64,000 bases of DNA from Owenia fusiformis. Taxonomy: Eukaryota; Annelida; Polychaeta; Sabellida; Oweniidae. The notes below the pieces were generated by a model. That model saw nothing but the letters and a program-made list of their open reading frames with translations. It was not told where the DNA came from and made no database searches. Numbering within the stretch: position 1 is the stretch's first letter; each line of letters starts with the position of its first letter. The translations under genes were made by a program, and so were the position numbers. This document shows, in pieces, positions 59,501-63,799 of this stretch. The stretch covers positions 15,587,759 through 15,651,758 of the forward strand of contig CAIIXF020000009.1 of the NCBI GenBank assembly GCA_903813345.2. The letters run 5' to 3'.

Positions 59501-61914
59501 CAACATTTCGCCATTTGGGTGATTCTAATAGGTGATTCTAAAGTGAAAGTGAGTGCTTTTTTCGTAGTTTTACTTTGACCAAGGCTTGCAAAAAATTTAA
59601 GTGATAAACCTTCCAACAATTTTTGATGTTGTCTCGAAGTGTTCTAGACGATATCAAAGTTGAAAAAAATTTGTATGTCTCGAAATATTTTGAAAATTAG
59701 TGCCATTATGGCGGGTCTGGGTGTTTTTTGCTTTCATTTTTTACCCATTTCCACGGTTGCCATGGTAACTCATACCAGCCAACCTACCGTATTTTTACGG
59801 GAATCAACCAAAAAATATTTGTTTTTTCCATAAAAAATCTAAATACCATAAAAAAATTACCATTTTCCTGTAAAAAAGACCGTAAAAATCTGCTGTAACT
59901 TTACCAAAATCTACCGTAAAATATTTCATTATAATTCGATTTTTTCTATAAGAACGGCCGTAAAATATACCGTAAATATTTGAAAATCTACCACATTTCT
60001 GCTGGAAATAACAGTGTTCTTGTTCAAACTACCGTAAGATGTCCTGTAATTATTATGAAATTCTGAAAAATTGAATTCTTCTCGTATTGCCCTTGTAATA
60101 TTCCATTACCAGCCCAAAAAATAGGTGCCGGCAGGTCTTTGACGGTGGTTATTGCGTACTTAGTAAGTAACTAAGTAAGCTGGCGTGTAATCAGTCAACA
60201 CACTGGGGAATATTGTGATGCAAAAACAGTGTTCAACTACCACAGGTGTATCACAGGAGGAGTAATCATGATTAATTTGTAAATTGCTACATTGTAGCAA
60301 TGGTATGAGTATGATGTCACAATACACTGGGGCCTAACTGGCGTAAAGGGGGAGAAAAGGGCAAATTTTGCACATGGGGACCACATTTGACTCAAAATAT
60401 TTGCATTTAGCAACCTACATTTCAGTACATTCTGTGTAATACTTGAAATACATTGCTATAATGATTTACAAAATGAAATAATCTTCTAAAATTTTTGAAT
60501 GAGATCCCTGAAGTTGATGACCCAATTTTAGGTCATTTTGGCCCGTTTTTAGAGACTCAGCCCTCACCTATTTCCCCAAATATGGCTAGATTTTGTAGAA
60601 AACGTGTTAAAAGTTTGAAATGCAGCTGTTTTGAGCCTGAAATAACTCAATAGTTTGAAAAAATGCTGAATGAGCAAAAATTATGATAGTAAAATTTTCC
60701 CATTTTTGGATATTAAGATGTTATTACGGTAAATACCACTTCCGGGTAGGACTTGTTTTTTAATACTTTAAAAACAAAGCCATGCCAACTTCAATGGTAT
60801 GTATAGTAGGTTTAAGTATATGCATTGTGGCCATTTGAGGTATGTATGTAAAGCTGAGGCCAAGTACTTTCTAAATGTGCCATTTTTAGAATAAAATCGC
60901 AAGAATATAGTCCCGTAAACTGGAACTACTTTATTCGTTAATTTTCATCGGTGAAGCAGGGATTTTACCTAAAAATGAGTCTCTATGTTGGCGGAGTGAT
61001 GTTTAAAAATCGAGACGCAAACCCTATGTTAAATATAGTGTCAAGATGAAGGTTATGGATATAGTCATTGTATGGGCCAGTTCGTTCGAAAATGGCGATA
61101 TGTAGCCAAGAACTTGAAATTTGTGATTTTTTTCAATATTTTTCAATGATTTACCGTAGTGACACCTCCATTTTTAAAACTCCCACTGTTTACAACAACA
61201 ACCAATCAGATAGGTTTATTTTTTACATCGGGCTGTGCATGCGTATTGGAGGAAGTGGATGGTTCGAGTGTGAATCTGGACCAACTTTTGCAAGTTTTAC
61301 CAGGAAATCACCTTTCATTTGGTATGTTAGTAACGTTTTTTATCGTATTGGGTATGAAAGAATCATATACATGTCGAATTATTAGCATAAATGTCACAGT
61401 TTGAACGATACATGGAAATATAACACTTCCGGAAAATATTGTCACAAACGCCTTGTGGACTTTTCTTTACTTATAAATTAGAGATCTATTCACTATATTT
61501 TTAGAATATATGATAGTGCTGACTGTGCTCCTACCCTTTTACACTGTGATATCTAAAAAAAAATTTTAGGCAGTTTCAGAGGGGGTGCATTTGCACTCAA
61601 CGCACCCTCTTTCTGACGCCCATGACAATTTATAATTATGAAATGCTGATCTAATCTAATCGCCCAAAAGTTAATGACAAAATGACCTTCCACATACACT
61701 TATTTTGACATGTCAAATTTTGAGCCTTGCAATGGCTACAGTTTGACTTTGCATGCATTTTCTCCAAGATTTCACTACTCACCAGAAATAAGATTGCATA
61801 GGCCAGTAAAATGTATTTATAACAATGGTAGGTATCGCATCCACAGGGACCATGTTTCTTACTTCTGTCCCTGGGTTCGGAAATATGCAGAGCCTGTGTT
61901 TCTTCTCCAGCCAT
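17496..61914 (-). CDS. Tetraspanin gene, complete, eight coding exon positions
   Basis: This is a four-span membrane scaffold protein that organises partner proteins in plasma membrane or endolysosomal microdomains. Exons: 61914-61783, 56617-56432, 39846-39772, then either 38637-38536 or 37596-37501, then 27486-27376, 23869-23834, 23037-22912 and 17585-17496. All introns are phase 0. The product is 285 residues (283 with the other exon 4). Span 1 covers about residues 32-56, span 2 about 75-97, span 3 about 105-127 and span 4 about 243-269. The large loop has CCG (168-170), Cys185, Cys191, PDSCC (194-198), Cys205 and GC (Cys230), eight cysteines in all. Cys24, Cys26 and Cys31 next to span 1 are likely palmitoylation sites. 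The tail is short and ends YRPELFT. The family call is very strong; the subfamily is unsettled, the loop resembling both CD151-like and eight-cysteine tetraspanins. Confidence 0.93.
17635..18276. mobile_element. Non-autonomous element, family B, copy 1
   Basis: The left end CTAGACAAGGCATTAAC leads to ATGTCACCACC (17659-17669). The right end is a hairpin with arms ATGTCACCAC and GTGGTGACAT (18251-18276) followed by AAAA. The interior repeats AGTCAGATTTGAACTTCTG / AACTTGTAGATGATTTTGAA and GACCTT..AAGGTCA phrases. It is intronic, beside exon 8. Confidence 0.7.
18277..19453. other. Tetraspanin intron, no feature seen
   Basis: AT-rich sequence between two elements, with no exon or array. Confidence 0.4.
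19454..21550. mobile_element. Non-autonomous element, family A, copy 1
   Basis: The left end ACAAGAACACAAATGTGT is followed by ATGTCCCCACCA (19477-19488). The right end is TGGTGGGGACAT (21539-21550) forming an imperfect hairpin with ATGGCCCCACA, then AAAA. The interior has about ten copies of a 161-166-bp unit (GACAAGACTTTACAGACAAG ... AAAATGGCTGCCTTGACATT ... GGTTCACCTGAAAACG). A GGAC/GACGG microsatellite runs from 21443 to 21505. The open frames in the units (20193-20486, 20708-20908) come from the repeat, not from a gene. A shorter copy is at 31266-32745. Confidence 0.82.
21551..22911. other. Tetraspanin intron, no feature seen
   Basis: AT-rich intron with no exon, array or RNA gene. Confidence 0.4.
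22912..23037 (-). CDS. Tetraspanin coding exon 7
   Basis: 42 codons, SSADAGLRSTIYVNGCKTQF then RNWVETHLDIVGAIVLGFALPQ. Acceptor TATATTTTAG, donor CAG|GTATAA. IY..GC...F..W is the canonical end of the large loop, leading into the fourth span. Confidence 0.95.
23834..23869 (-). CDS. Tetraspanin coding exon 6 (36-nt microexon)
   Basis: 12 codons, EDCGKNVRQNYR, between acceptor TTTGTTGTAG and donor AGG|GTAAGT, phase 0 on both sides. The Cys-Gly matches the CG that follows PxSCC in tetraspanin loops. Skipping it would keep the frame but remove a conserved cysteine. Confidence 0.88.
24190..27260 (+). mobile_element. Degenerate non-LTR retrotransposon with zinc finger, RT and nuclease remnants
   Basis: Broken frames read in order. 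A C2H2-like finger (WCGSCGGTFKREKGVKIHQG then KTQC, 24344-24412) is followed by N-terminal text (LDTILTNTLRGDAS). An RT piece (25324-25420) reads DLTNAYPTVPHQLLLEALAH. An RT thumb-like stretch (25860-26210) has KIWCFQYGIIPQLQW and LRKWLGFPPTFNSVNLYS. Then comes LRSWGKEETA (26480-26512), and RSDILISQFSGTIIIIEHTV then PWED (26900-26968), resembling a PD..E-type endonuclease-like C-terminus. The end reads ECRGFPAFS. Stops and frameshifts are frequent, so it is dead. A segment of about 100 bp occurs twice (25137-25240 and 26267-26365). It lies in a tetraspanin intron on the opposite strand. Confidence 0.82.
27376..27486 (-). CDS. Tetraspanin coding exon 5 (CCG and PxSCC motifs)
   Basis: 37 codons, LKCCGIDNYGDWDKNEALGC then KGNGTCSVPDSCCKEIV. 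Acceptor TTTTCATTGCAG, donor GTG|GTAATT. It carries CCG, the DW pair, an extra GC..TC pair and PDSCC. Confidence 0.95.
27690..29400. repeat. G-rich tandem array, unit about 310 bp
   Basis: The phrase GATGCTATTTGGTGCTTTCT occurs near 27915, 28622 and 29251 with variants near 28363 and 28938. It alternates with runs of 8-20 G (27771-27796, 28690-28710, 29013-29040) and GGTGCCAGAGGGGGAGG. The array closes with GGGGTGCGGTCGCACC (29364-29379), as in other dispersed repeats. It has strong G-quadruplex potential on the plus strand, and low complexity makes assembly here uncertain. Confidence 0.8.
28010..28105. repeat. Inverted copy of the 9121-9262 repeat
   Basis: CCATCTGGTACGCCTGTGC and GGGGGTTCTCCCCCAGGAAA are reverse complements of text at 9150-9235. 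It is embedded in the G-rich array. Confidence 0.65.
29401..30769. other. Tetraspanin intron, no feature seen
   Basis: AT-rich with small open frames on both strands near 29940-30170 that show no recognisable content. Confidence 0.4.
30770..31184. mobile_element. Family B element, copy 2 (left end eroded)
   Basis: The interior has AAGTCAGATTTGAACTTCTG and AACTTGTAGATGATTTTGAA as in copy 1. The right end is a hairpin at 31160-31184 (ATGTCAC / GTGACAT) followed by AAAA. The left terminal motif was not found. Confidence 0.6.
31266..32745. mobile_element. Non-autonomous element, family A, copy 2
   Basis: It has the same left end (ACAAGAACACAAATGTGT then ATGTCCCCACCA at 31289-31300) and right end (TGGTGGGGACAT at 32734-32745) as copy 1. 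About five core units carry AAAATGGCTGCC, a distinct 3' block follows (GGCCGACAGGAAGTAGGTTT near 32540) and a GACGGAC microsatellite lies at 32661-32702. It differs from copy 1 mainly in core repeat number. Confidence 0.82.
32746..33276. other. Intronic sequence with GGGAGTGGGGATTT repeats
   Basis: Around 33105-33175 the phrases CCCGGGAGTG(A/G)GGA and ATTTGAT(A/T)TGCA recur, a small degenerate repeat. Nothing else was seen. Confidence 0.4.
33277..34360. mobile_element. Family C-like element with nested MITE
   Basis: The left end AACTAGAAAAACAGCAA, hairpin CTCCACGGAG (33293-33302) and AGCAAATCCAAATGAAC fit family C. The interior repeats TTTGAACCAAATCC, ACTGGTATTTGAGTTATCAA and AAAAATGGCGGCCATTTTGA (34160-34179) several times. 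A 395-bp TIR element is inserted at 33351-33745. The right end is not identified. Confidence 0.55.
33351..33745. mobile_element. 395-bp MITE with 26-bp perfect terminal inverted repeats
   Basis: Positions 33351-33376 and 33720-33745 are exact reverse complements, beginning AAAGGACGATTCTCGGTTTG. The interior holds two diverged copies of a block with GAGCATTATCCCTGCTT, also seen in part at 54950-55035 and 56090-56275. It has no ORF, and a target duplication is not clear. Confidence 0.8.
34563..35756. mobile_element. Non-autonomous element, family E
   Basis: Left motif ATCACACCATC (34587-34597). The right end GATGGTGTGAT (35746-35756) forms an imperfect hairpin with ATCCCACC just before it, followed by AAAA. 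The interior has about seven tandem units of 146-147 bp, each with AAAATGGC(C/T)(A/G)CCAG and ACAAGATGGCC(A/G)CCCAAAA. A six-base microsatellite (GATCAC/GACCAC) spans 35653-35727. The frames across the array are repeat-derived. Confidence 0.8.
35757..36132. other. Intronic sequence, nothing recognised
   Basis: No exon or array was seen between the family E element and the structured tail at 36133. Confidence 0.35.
36133..36270 (+). repeat. Structured retroelement-like tail with three hairpins
   Basis: Three consecutive perfect stems are followed by a tail. The stems are CTGGCTAGAA/TTCTAGCCAG (36133-36162), CAGTTCTTC/GAAGAACTG (36174-36204) and ATGTCAT/ATGACAT (36224-36240). The tail GTCAATAAAAGATATA resembles the end of the LINE fragment at 2178-2193. 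It may be the 3' end of a LINE or SINE. Confidence 0.5.
36270..37165. repeat. Degenerate repeat cluster with CGTAC / CTCGTAA motifs
   Basis: Phrases such as GCTCGTAATTTT, GCCCGTTACGAG, TCGTAC and GTACGGGCCTCG recur about 20 times in two blocks (36270-36550 and 36950-37160). The spacing is irregular, about 55-75 bp. The second block is largely in the opposite sense, so the pair could fold back. It is CG-rich relative to its surroundings. Confidence 0.6.
37166..37500. other. Intronic sequence before exon 4b donor
   Basis: It contains a short GGGGCTAGGGGGGTCC stretch but no coding signal. Confidence 0.35.
37501..37596 (-). CDS. Tetraspanin coding exon 4b (alternative)
   Basis: 32 codons, phase 0 at both ends: VGKSAKNQLKFALDKYAYDD then SVTYAVNQIQVK. 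Acceptor ATTGTTTAG, donor AAG|GTAGGA. It duplicates exon 4a at the same place in the protein and joins equally well to VYREE upstream and LKCCG downstream. Including both would double the loop stem, so mutually exclusive use is the simpler reading. Confidence 0.88.
37597..38535 (-). other. Intron between the two alternative exons 4
   Basis: A 939-bp spacer separates the homologous exons. No other exon-like frame was seen. It is long enough for both exons to be spliced individually, so exclusivity would need active regulation. Confidence 0.4.
38536..38637 (-). CDS. Tetraspanin coding exon 4a (alternative)
   Basis: 34 codons, phase 0 at both ends: IANSELTTNQLHFAIEKYEK then RDEVTKAVDSLQQK. The acceptor ATATTATAG and donor AAG|GTACCT are weaker than the other sites of the gene. 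It encodes the helical stem of the large loop just before the CCG motif. It is homologous to exon 4b (37501-37596), with about 14 identical residues including NQL.FA..KY, D, VT.AV and the final K. Confidence 0.88.
38795..39150. mobile_element. Family B element, copy 3 (right end missing)
   Basis: ACAAGGCATTAACACCACCT and TTGCTCACAATATTATGAGTTC-like text match the left end of 17635-18276. The interior AAGTCAGATTTGAACTTCTG occurs twice. No right terminal hairpin was found. Confidence 0.55.
39151..39771. other. Tetraspanin intron, no feature seen
   Basis: AT-rich intron between family B copy 3 and exon 3. It has a short CCCCCCCCC run near 39571. Confidence 0.35.
39772..39846 (-). CDS. Tetraspanin coding exon 3 (span 3)
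   Basis: 25 codons, FLGIIIIVLIIQVIVGILAF then VYREE. Acceptor TTTGTTTCAG, donor GAG|GTGAGT. This is the classic third span ending at the start of the large loop (compare ..GILAFVYR.. in the family). Confidence 0.94.
40586..42059. mobile_element. Non-autonomous element, family C, copy 1
   Basis: The left end AACTAGATGATGGCAA has hairpin CTCCGCGGAG (40604-40613) and TCCCAACGAAC (40621-40631). The right end GTTCGTTGGGA (42049-42059) forms an imperfect hairpin with TATCCCTACCGAAC. The interior is a tandem duplication of about 463 bp (40680-41100 and 41143-41560), with twin open frames at 40844-41047 and 41307-41510 that differ at a few residues. GACGGCCATTTTGAATTTT recurs. A GACGGAC microsatellite lies at 41951-42022. 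Confidence 0.75.
42060..42630. other. Intronic sequence, nothing recognised
   Basis: No exon or repeat array seen. Confidence 0.35.
42632..42692. repeat. Alternative-pairing hairpin motif
   Basis: AGCGGGCAGATATA (42632-42645) can pair with 42647-42660 (13 of 14) or with 42679-42692 (14 of 14). These two structures exclude each other. The function is unknown. Confidence 0.7.
42693..43849. other. Intronic sequence, nothing recognised
   Basis: Scattered short palindromes but no exon. Confidence 0.3.
43850..44174. repeat. Long inverted repeat, about 130-bp arms
   Basis: The left arm (43850-43980) and right arm (44037-44174) share TGTTTCAGA, CTAGACAGTGAACTTGA and GAATGTAGTATA(C/T)GGTATAAC in reverse complement, with moderate mismatches. 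Outer text GGTACAACACAAGG (43804-43817) also pairs with the loop. It is foldback-like and intronic. Confidence 0.75.
44175..45640. other. Intronic sequence, nothing recognised
   Basis: AT-rich with no exon or array. Confidence 0.35.
45641..46678. repeat. 51-bp satellite array, left block
   Basis: The unit of about 51 bp contains CATCAGTGATATTACCATAG, ATTACCAGTTG(T/C)ATTATATT and GCCAAGCAAGA, about 20 copies. Because 51 is a multiple of three, both strands stay open over about 700 bp (246 and 234 codons). This is repeat periodicity, not proof of a gene. Alternating GTATT/GCATT and TTACC/TTACA variants suggest a two-unit (102-bp) higher order in the middle. Confidence 0.93.
46679..47740 (-). 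mobile_element. 5'-truncated LINE inserted in satellite
   Basis: A 1062-bp insert is flanked by the 10-bp duplication TATTACCACA (46669-46678 and 47741-47750). It has a poly(A) tail on the minus strand (15 T at 46682-46696). Its minus-strand frame is open from the 5' junction to the stop at 46787. It encodes the C-terminal part of a non-LTR reverse transcriptase protein: KHKAFQYKLLNNILYTNSEL and the zinc-knuckle segment CEFCHVNIETCDHIFFNCDY followed by TKQFW. About 315 codons are intact, so the insertion is recent. It is 5'-truncated as is usual for target-primed reverse transcription. The family may be L1- or CR1-like. Confidence 0.93.
47741..48770. repeat. 51-bp satellite array, right block
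   Basis: This continues the left block with the variant unit CATCAGTGATATTACCATAG, ATCACCAGTTGCATTATATT and GCCAAACAGA. A segment of about 420 bp (about 47812-48235) is repeated nearly exactly at 48236-48660, including the short unit TTACCAGTTGCAAACAGACA. This indicates a recent block duplication. Confidence 0.9.
48771..50759. other. Intronic sequence, nothing recognised
   Basis: AT-rich. Small open frames (49634-49891, 50150-50377) have no recognisable content. A TGTCTATTGTTTTGTCTTGC duplication lies at about 48793-48845. Confidence 0.35.
50760..51397 (+). pseudogene. Eroded coding remnant of a transposon-like protein
   Basis: Plus-strand text with internal stops reads SVNVRDMHTDSEDIGVHVGE then YVTAVYDNR, a stop, and after a frame change NVETNDREIILW, PLKSDIICLKISNTNILSEM then EKPTPRLFEL. 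The order (vG.yV.a.Yd, then ..DIL..i..P.PR...L) recalls a C-terminal domain seen in transposon-associated proteins of marine invertebrates. The identity is not certain and no intact ORF remains. Confidence 0.35.
51398..54202. other. Intronic sequence, nothing recognised
   Basis: AT-rich intron. Open frames at 52443-52649 and 52786-53073 on the minus strand lack conserved content or splice context. Confidence 0.35.
54203..55040. mobile_element. Family D element, left-end copy (truncated)
   Basis: It starts with a hairpin AGTACC-GTG-GGTACT (54203-54217) followed by GGGCTCACATGG. The interior has AAAAATAGTGGCCATTTTGA (54403-54422) and AGCTTTTGAAGCAGGAGTCA, as in 5160-5215. No right terminus is present; it runs into the next element. 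Confidence 0.55.
55041..56060. mobile_element. Non-autonomous element, family D, complete copy
   Basis: The left hairpin AGGACC-CAT-GGTCCT (55041-55055) is followed by GCTCACACAG (55058-55067). The right end CTGTGTGAGC (56051-56060) lies in a hairpin GGCTCAC-TGT-GTGAGCC. A GGAC microsatellite with ACCAACGGAC variants spans 55938-56034. The interior at 55260-55440 resembles the family B core (GTCAGATTTGAACTCCTGGC, AACTTGTAGATGATTTTC), so the same filling occurs with different ends. Confidence 0.7.
56075..56278. repeat. Fragment related to the 33351-33745 MITE
   Basis: TGATAAACTTCGTTCTCC, GAATCAGTCTA, ATTATGCCTG, TTTAAATGTCCTCTTTTGAA and TTAGCCCAGTAAACTGTTCT match the MITE interior and inner right end. 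The terminal repeats are incomplete. Confidence 0.6.
56432..56617 (-). CDS. Tetraspanin coding exon 2
   Basis: 62 codons with acceptor TATTTCAG and donor ATA|GTAAGT. It encodes the end of span 1 (IVGIICLVAGIW), the small extracellular loop (GSIIKQNYHSVNDFLSSP), span 2 (ATLAIIIGVVVIITAILGIV) and the short intracellular link KEHVTLVKI. Confidence 0.94.
56618..59110. other. Tetraspanin intron 1, 3' part
   Basis: No exon was seen. At 57868-57990 GATCCGA recurs four to five times with CTTGAGTAAAA, a small degenerate tandem repeat with a CCGATGT/ACATCGG stem. Confidence 0.35.
59119..61524. repeat. Paired inverted-repeat ends around 2.4 kb of intron 1
   Basis: AGTCAGCACTATCA (59119-59132) with TATATTCTA (59137-59145) is mirrored by TAGAATATA and TGATAGTGCTGACT (61502-61524). 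CACTGTTTACA(A/C)(C)AACAA(C/T)CAATCAGAT is directly repeated inside both ends (about 59268 and 61188). It may be one large non-autonomous element or two solo pieces. Confidence 0.4.
59756..59769. promoter_or_regulatory. Full RFX X-box palindrome
   Basis: GTTGCCATGGTAAC fits the X-box consensus GTTNCCATGGNAAC completely. It lies in tetraspanin intron 1, about 2.1 kb from the ATG. RFX factors drive ciliary and other genes, but function here is unproven. Confidence 0.35.
61783..61914 (-). CDS. Tetraspanin coding exon 1
   Basis: 44 codons, MAGEETQALHISEP..., ending CYKYILLAYAILFL with donor CTG|GTGAGT. It joins IVGIICLVAGIW from exon 2 to give a continuous first membrane span. The KYILL start and the flanking cysteines (24, 26, 31) are typical of tetraspanin N-termini. 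The ATG at 61914-61912 is the first in frame after the divergent promoter. Confidence 0.88.
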
Positions 61915-62001
61915 GTTCAAATATTATTATGAACTTTCAAGACCAAGGTCAAAATATCACGTGTCTGGCCCATGTGATTAATCACATGATCTAGGAACAA
62001 A
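61915..62001. promoter_or_regulatory. Bidirectional promoter with E-box and palindrome
   Basis: Only 87 bp separate the minus-strand tetraspanin ATG (61914) and the plus-strand ATG (62002). The interval has CACGTG at 61958-61963 and an 18-bp perfect palindrome CATGTGATTAATCACATG (61971-61988), which itself holds two CANNTG E-boxes and a TAAT core. The plus-strand start AAAATGGCGGAC is a YY1-like start-site element. There is no TATA box. Confidence 0.6.
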
Positions 62002-62071
62002 ATGGCGGACGTAAAATTGTGGAAGTACATGTCATTTCCATTTGTTATCGTTTTATTGTTAAGTAATACAG
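62002..62071 (+). CDS. Saposin-like candidate, exon 1 (signal peptide)
   Basis: 23 codons plus one base. The start context AAAATGG is good. The donor ACAG|GTATGT is at 62071/62072. It encodes a basic n-region and the hydrophobic core FVIVLLL. Confidence 0.75.
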
Positions 62072-63799
62072 GTATGTTTACGAATCTATAACCATTAATA
62101 CGTTTATATAATCTCTATTCTATAATATTTTCATATTATATTTTAATGACATGCTCTTCTTACGTTAGAAAATAATATGGAAGTGTTTGTTTACATTGAC
62201 AGTAGCTCTACAGTTTGGACTAGTATTTTGAAATTTGGTTGAAATATTCAGACTATAAGTGTCCTATGTAAATGTTGGTGTCAAACACATTTGTTTACAT
62301 GTAAAATGTAATTCTAAATGGTTGATTGATTAAATTAATTTGCATGTTTGTAGGTTCCACTAGTTTTACCCCCACTAGACAATCTGCTGTGTTACTTTTA
62401 ATGGCATTTGAAGGCCCACTATACTTAATTTAGAATAAAAAATAAAAAATTAACATTGAAACAATATAGTGATAGATAATGGACTACTCATTTATTTATC
62501 TGTGGCGTAGCGTGGGTATTTTGTGAGTGCGTGCCACGAATGAGATTGCGTTTAAAGCCATCTGGGGTGTTTTTAAATACGAAATTTAGATTAATATGGA
62601 CTTTTTAAATGTAAATCATTGGCCATATTTCAGAAGATCCAGTATTTTAAAGTGTTCAATATAAAAAAATAACTTTTCTCTAAATTTGAGAGTACGCCAT
62701 TGCGTCTTATGCGTATATGACACTACGCCATTGTTTATGGTCCAAACTGTACTAGATTTATAGTACATTCACCTTCTTATAGACTCAAGTAACTCTACAT
62801 GATAATGTACATGTACTAAATTTACATTACATTGTAACTATTATTTTGAGTGGAATGTTATTCATTCTTCTTCAATCCCTGTATTTGAGTAACATAAAAA
62901 GTTAGTCTGACTTTATGGAGAACATGGATCTGGATCAGCATTCACTTTGATAACATTCATAAATCTTCATAAGTATTTCTTCAAGTTGATGGCAAACATT
63001 TTGAAATACTGACTTGGGTTAATCGATTCAAAAAGGAAAATGAACAATTCTGCAATTTGAGATTGACAAAACTTGCGACCAATGTCGAATGCAGGGAGAA
63101 TGTATACATCCAATGTAGGGAGAAGGGATTTATACAGCTATTGCTTATAGCATAGTTGTTCACTAGAAGAGCTGTAATTATTACTGAACTGAACTTCAAC
63201 TAAGATGATTTGAATATTTACGTACATTTCTGATATTTGCAGGTTCATCATCTTTGATAAATGAGGATATATGCAAAGTATGTAAGGCGAACAAGCAAAC
63301 TACAATAAAAGAATACACTCAACTCATTGTAAGCATTGTCTTTTCTTAACACAGTTGCAGCAGACCAAAACAAAGTTTAATGATATATAGATTCCTTTTG
63401 TCTATAATACATGTAGTTAGAGCATTATTTATCCCAGTGGTGTTTGTGCTGCAGTCAATGATATACTTATTTGCTAACCTGTTATAAGAATCTTATATGA
63501 TTAACACACAAGAAAACAACTATTTGCATTTATGAATTTTAGTGGTCTGACACACTCAAATATAGACCAGTTAATAGATTGCTCTAGCTATTGTGTCAAA
63601 TATCATATTAGAATCTTGTACTTAAGTCTTAACCAAATATTACTATAATAGGCTAGTAATTTCACATGAAACATCTGTATTATTGTATACTTATGTATTA
63701 CAGGCAACACCTCTTCTGTGCAAAGATACAAAAGAGCAAGTAAAATGCAGAAGACTTCAAGAGATCACCAATGATATACTCCTACCTCATTTTAATAAG
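62002..63799 (+). CDS. Secreted cysteine-containing protein, saposin-like candidate (5' part)
   Basis: Three exons splice in frame: 62002-62071, 63243-63328 (entered after one base of a Gly codon) and 63704-63799. Residues 1-24 (MADVKLWKYMSFPFVIVLLL then SNTG) look like a signal peptide. The mature part begins SSSLINEDICKVCKANKQTT and continues IKEYTQLI, ATPLLCKDTKEQVKC and RRLQEITNDILLPHFNK. C..C, about 20 residues, C, 8 residues, C, then a helix resembles the first half of a saposin B fold, in which such proteins bind lipids in lysosomes or outside the cell. The C..C to C spacing is shorter than in prosaposin domains, so the assignment is tentative. The gene continues beyond the window. Confidence 0.7.
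62072..63242 (+). other. Intron 1 of the saposin-like candidate
   Basis: AT-rich intron with no other feature seen. Confidence 0.5.
63243..63328 (+). CDS. Saposin-like candidate, exon 2
   Basis: Acceptor GATATTTGCAG, donor ATT|GTAAGC. It encodes SSSLINEDICKVCKANKQTT and IKEYTQLI with the first CxxC pair. Confidence 0.75.
63329..63703 (+). other. Intron 2 of the saposin-like candidate
   Basis: A 375-bp AT-rich intron with no other feature. Confidence 0.5.
63704..63799 (+). CDS. Saposin-like candidate, exon 3
   Basis: 32 codons, phase 0 both sides. Acceptor TATGTATTACAG, donor AAG|GTATAC. It encodes ATPLLCKDTKEQVKCRRLQE and ITNDILLPHFNK with two further cysteines. Confidence 0.75.

Noticed and set aside
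59374-59619. Minus-strand open frame (MAKCCQGRHVKSKITELDLL then FRQCLIAFLYHGTKIFALAT) ending at a GT that could join exon 2, a possible alternative tetraspanin first exon
   Set aside because: It lacks the typical KYLL..F first span, and its donor CTG|GTATGC is weaker. Exon 61783-61914 gives a canonical N-terminus. An alternative first exon cannot be fully excluded.
56432-61914. A second tetraspanin gene in this region
   Set aside because: Only one set of spans and loops exists. All exons join in phase into one protein.
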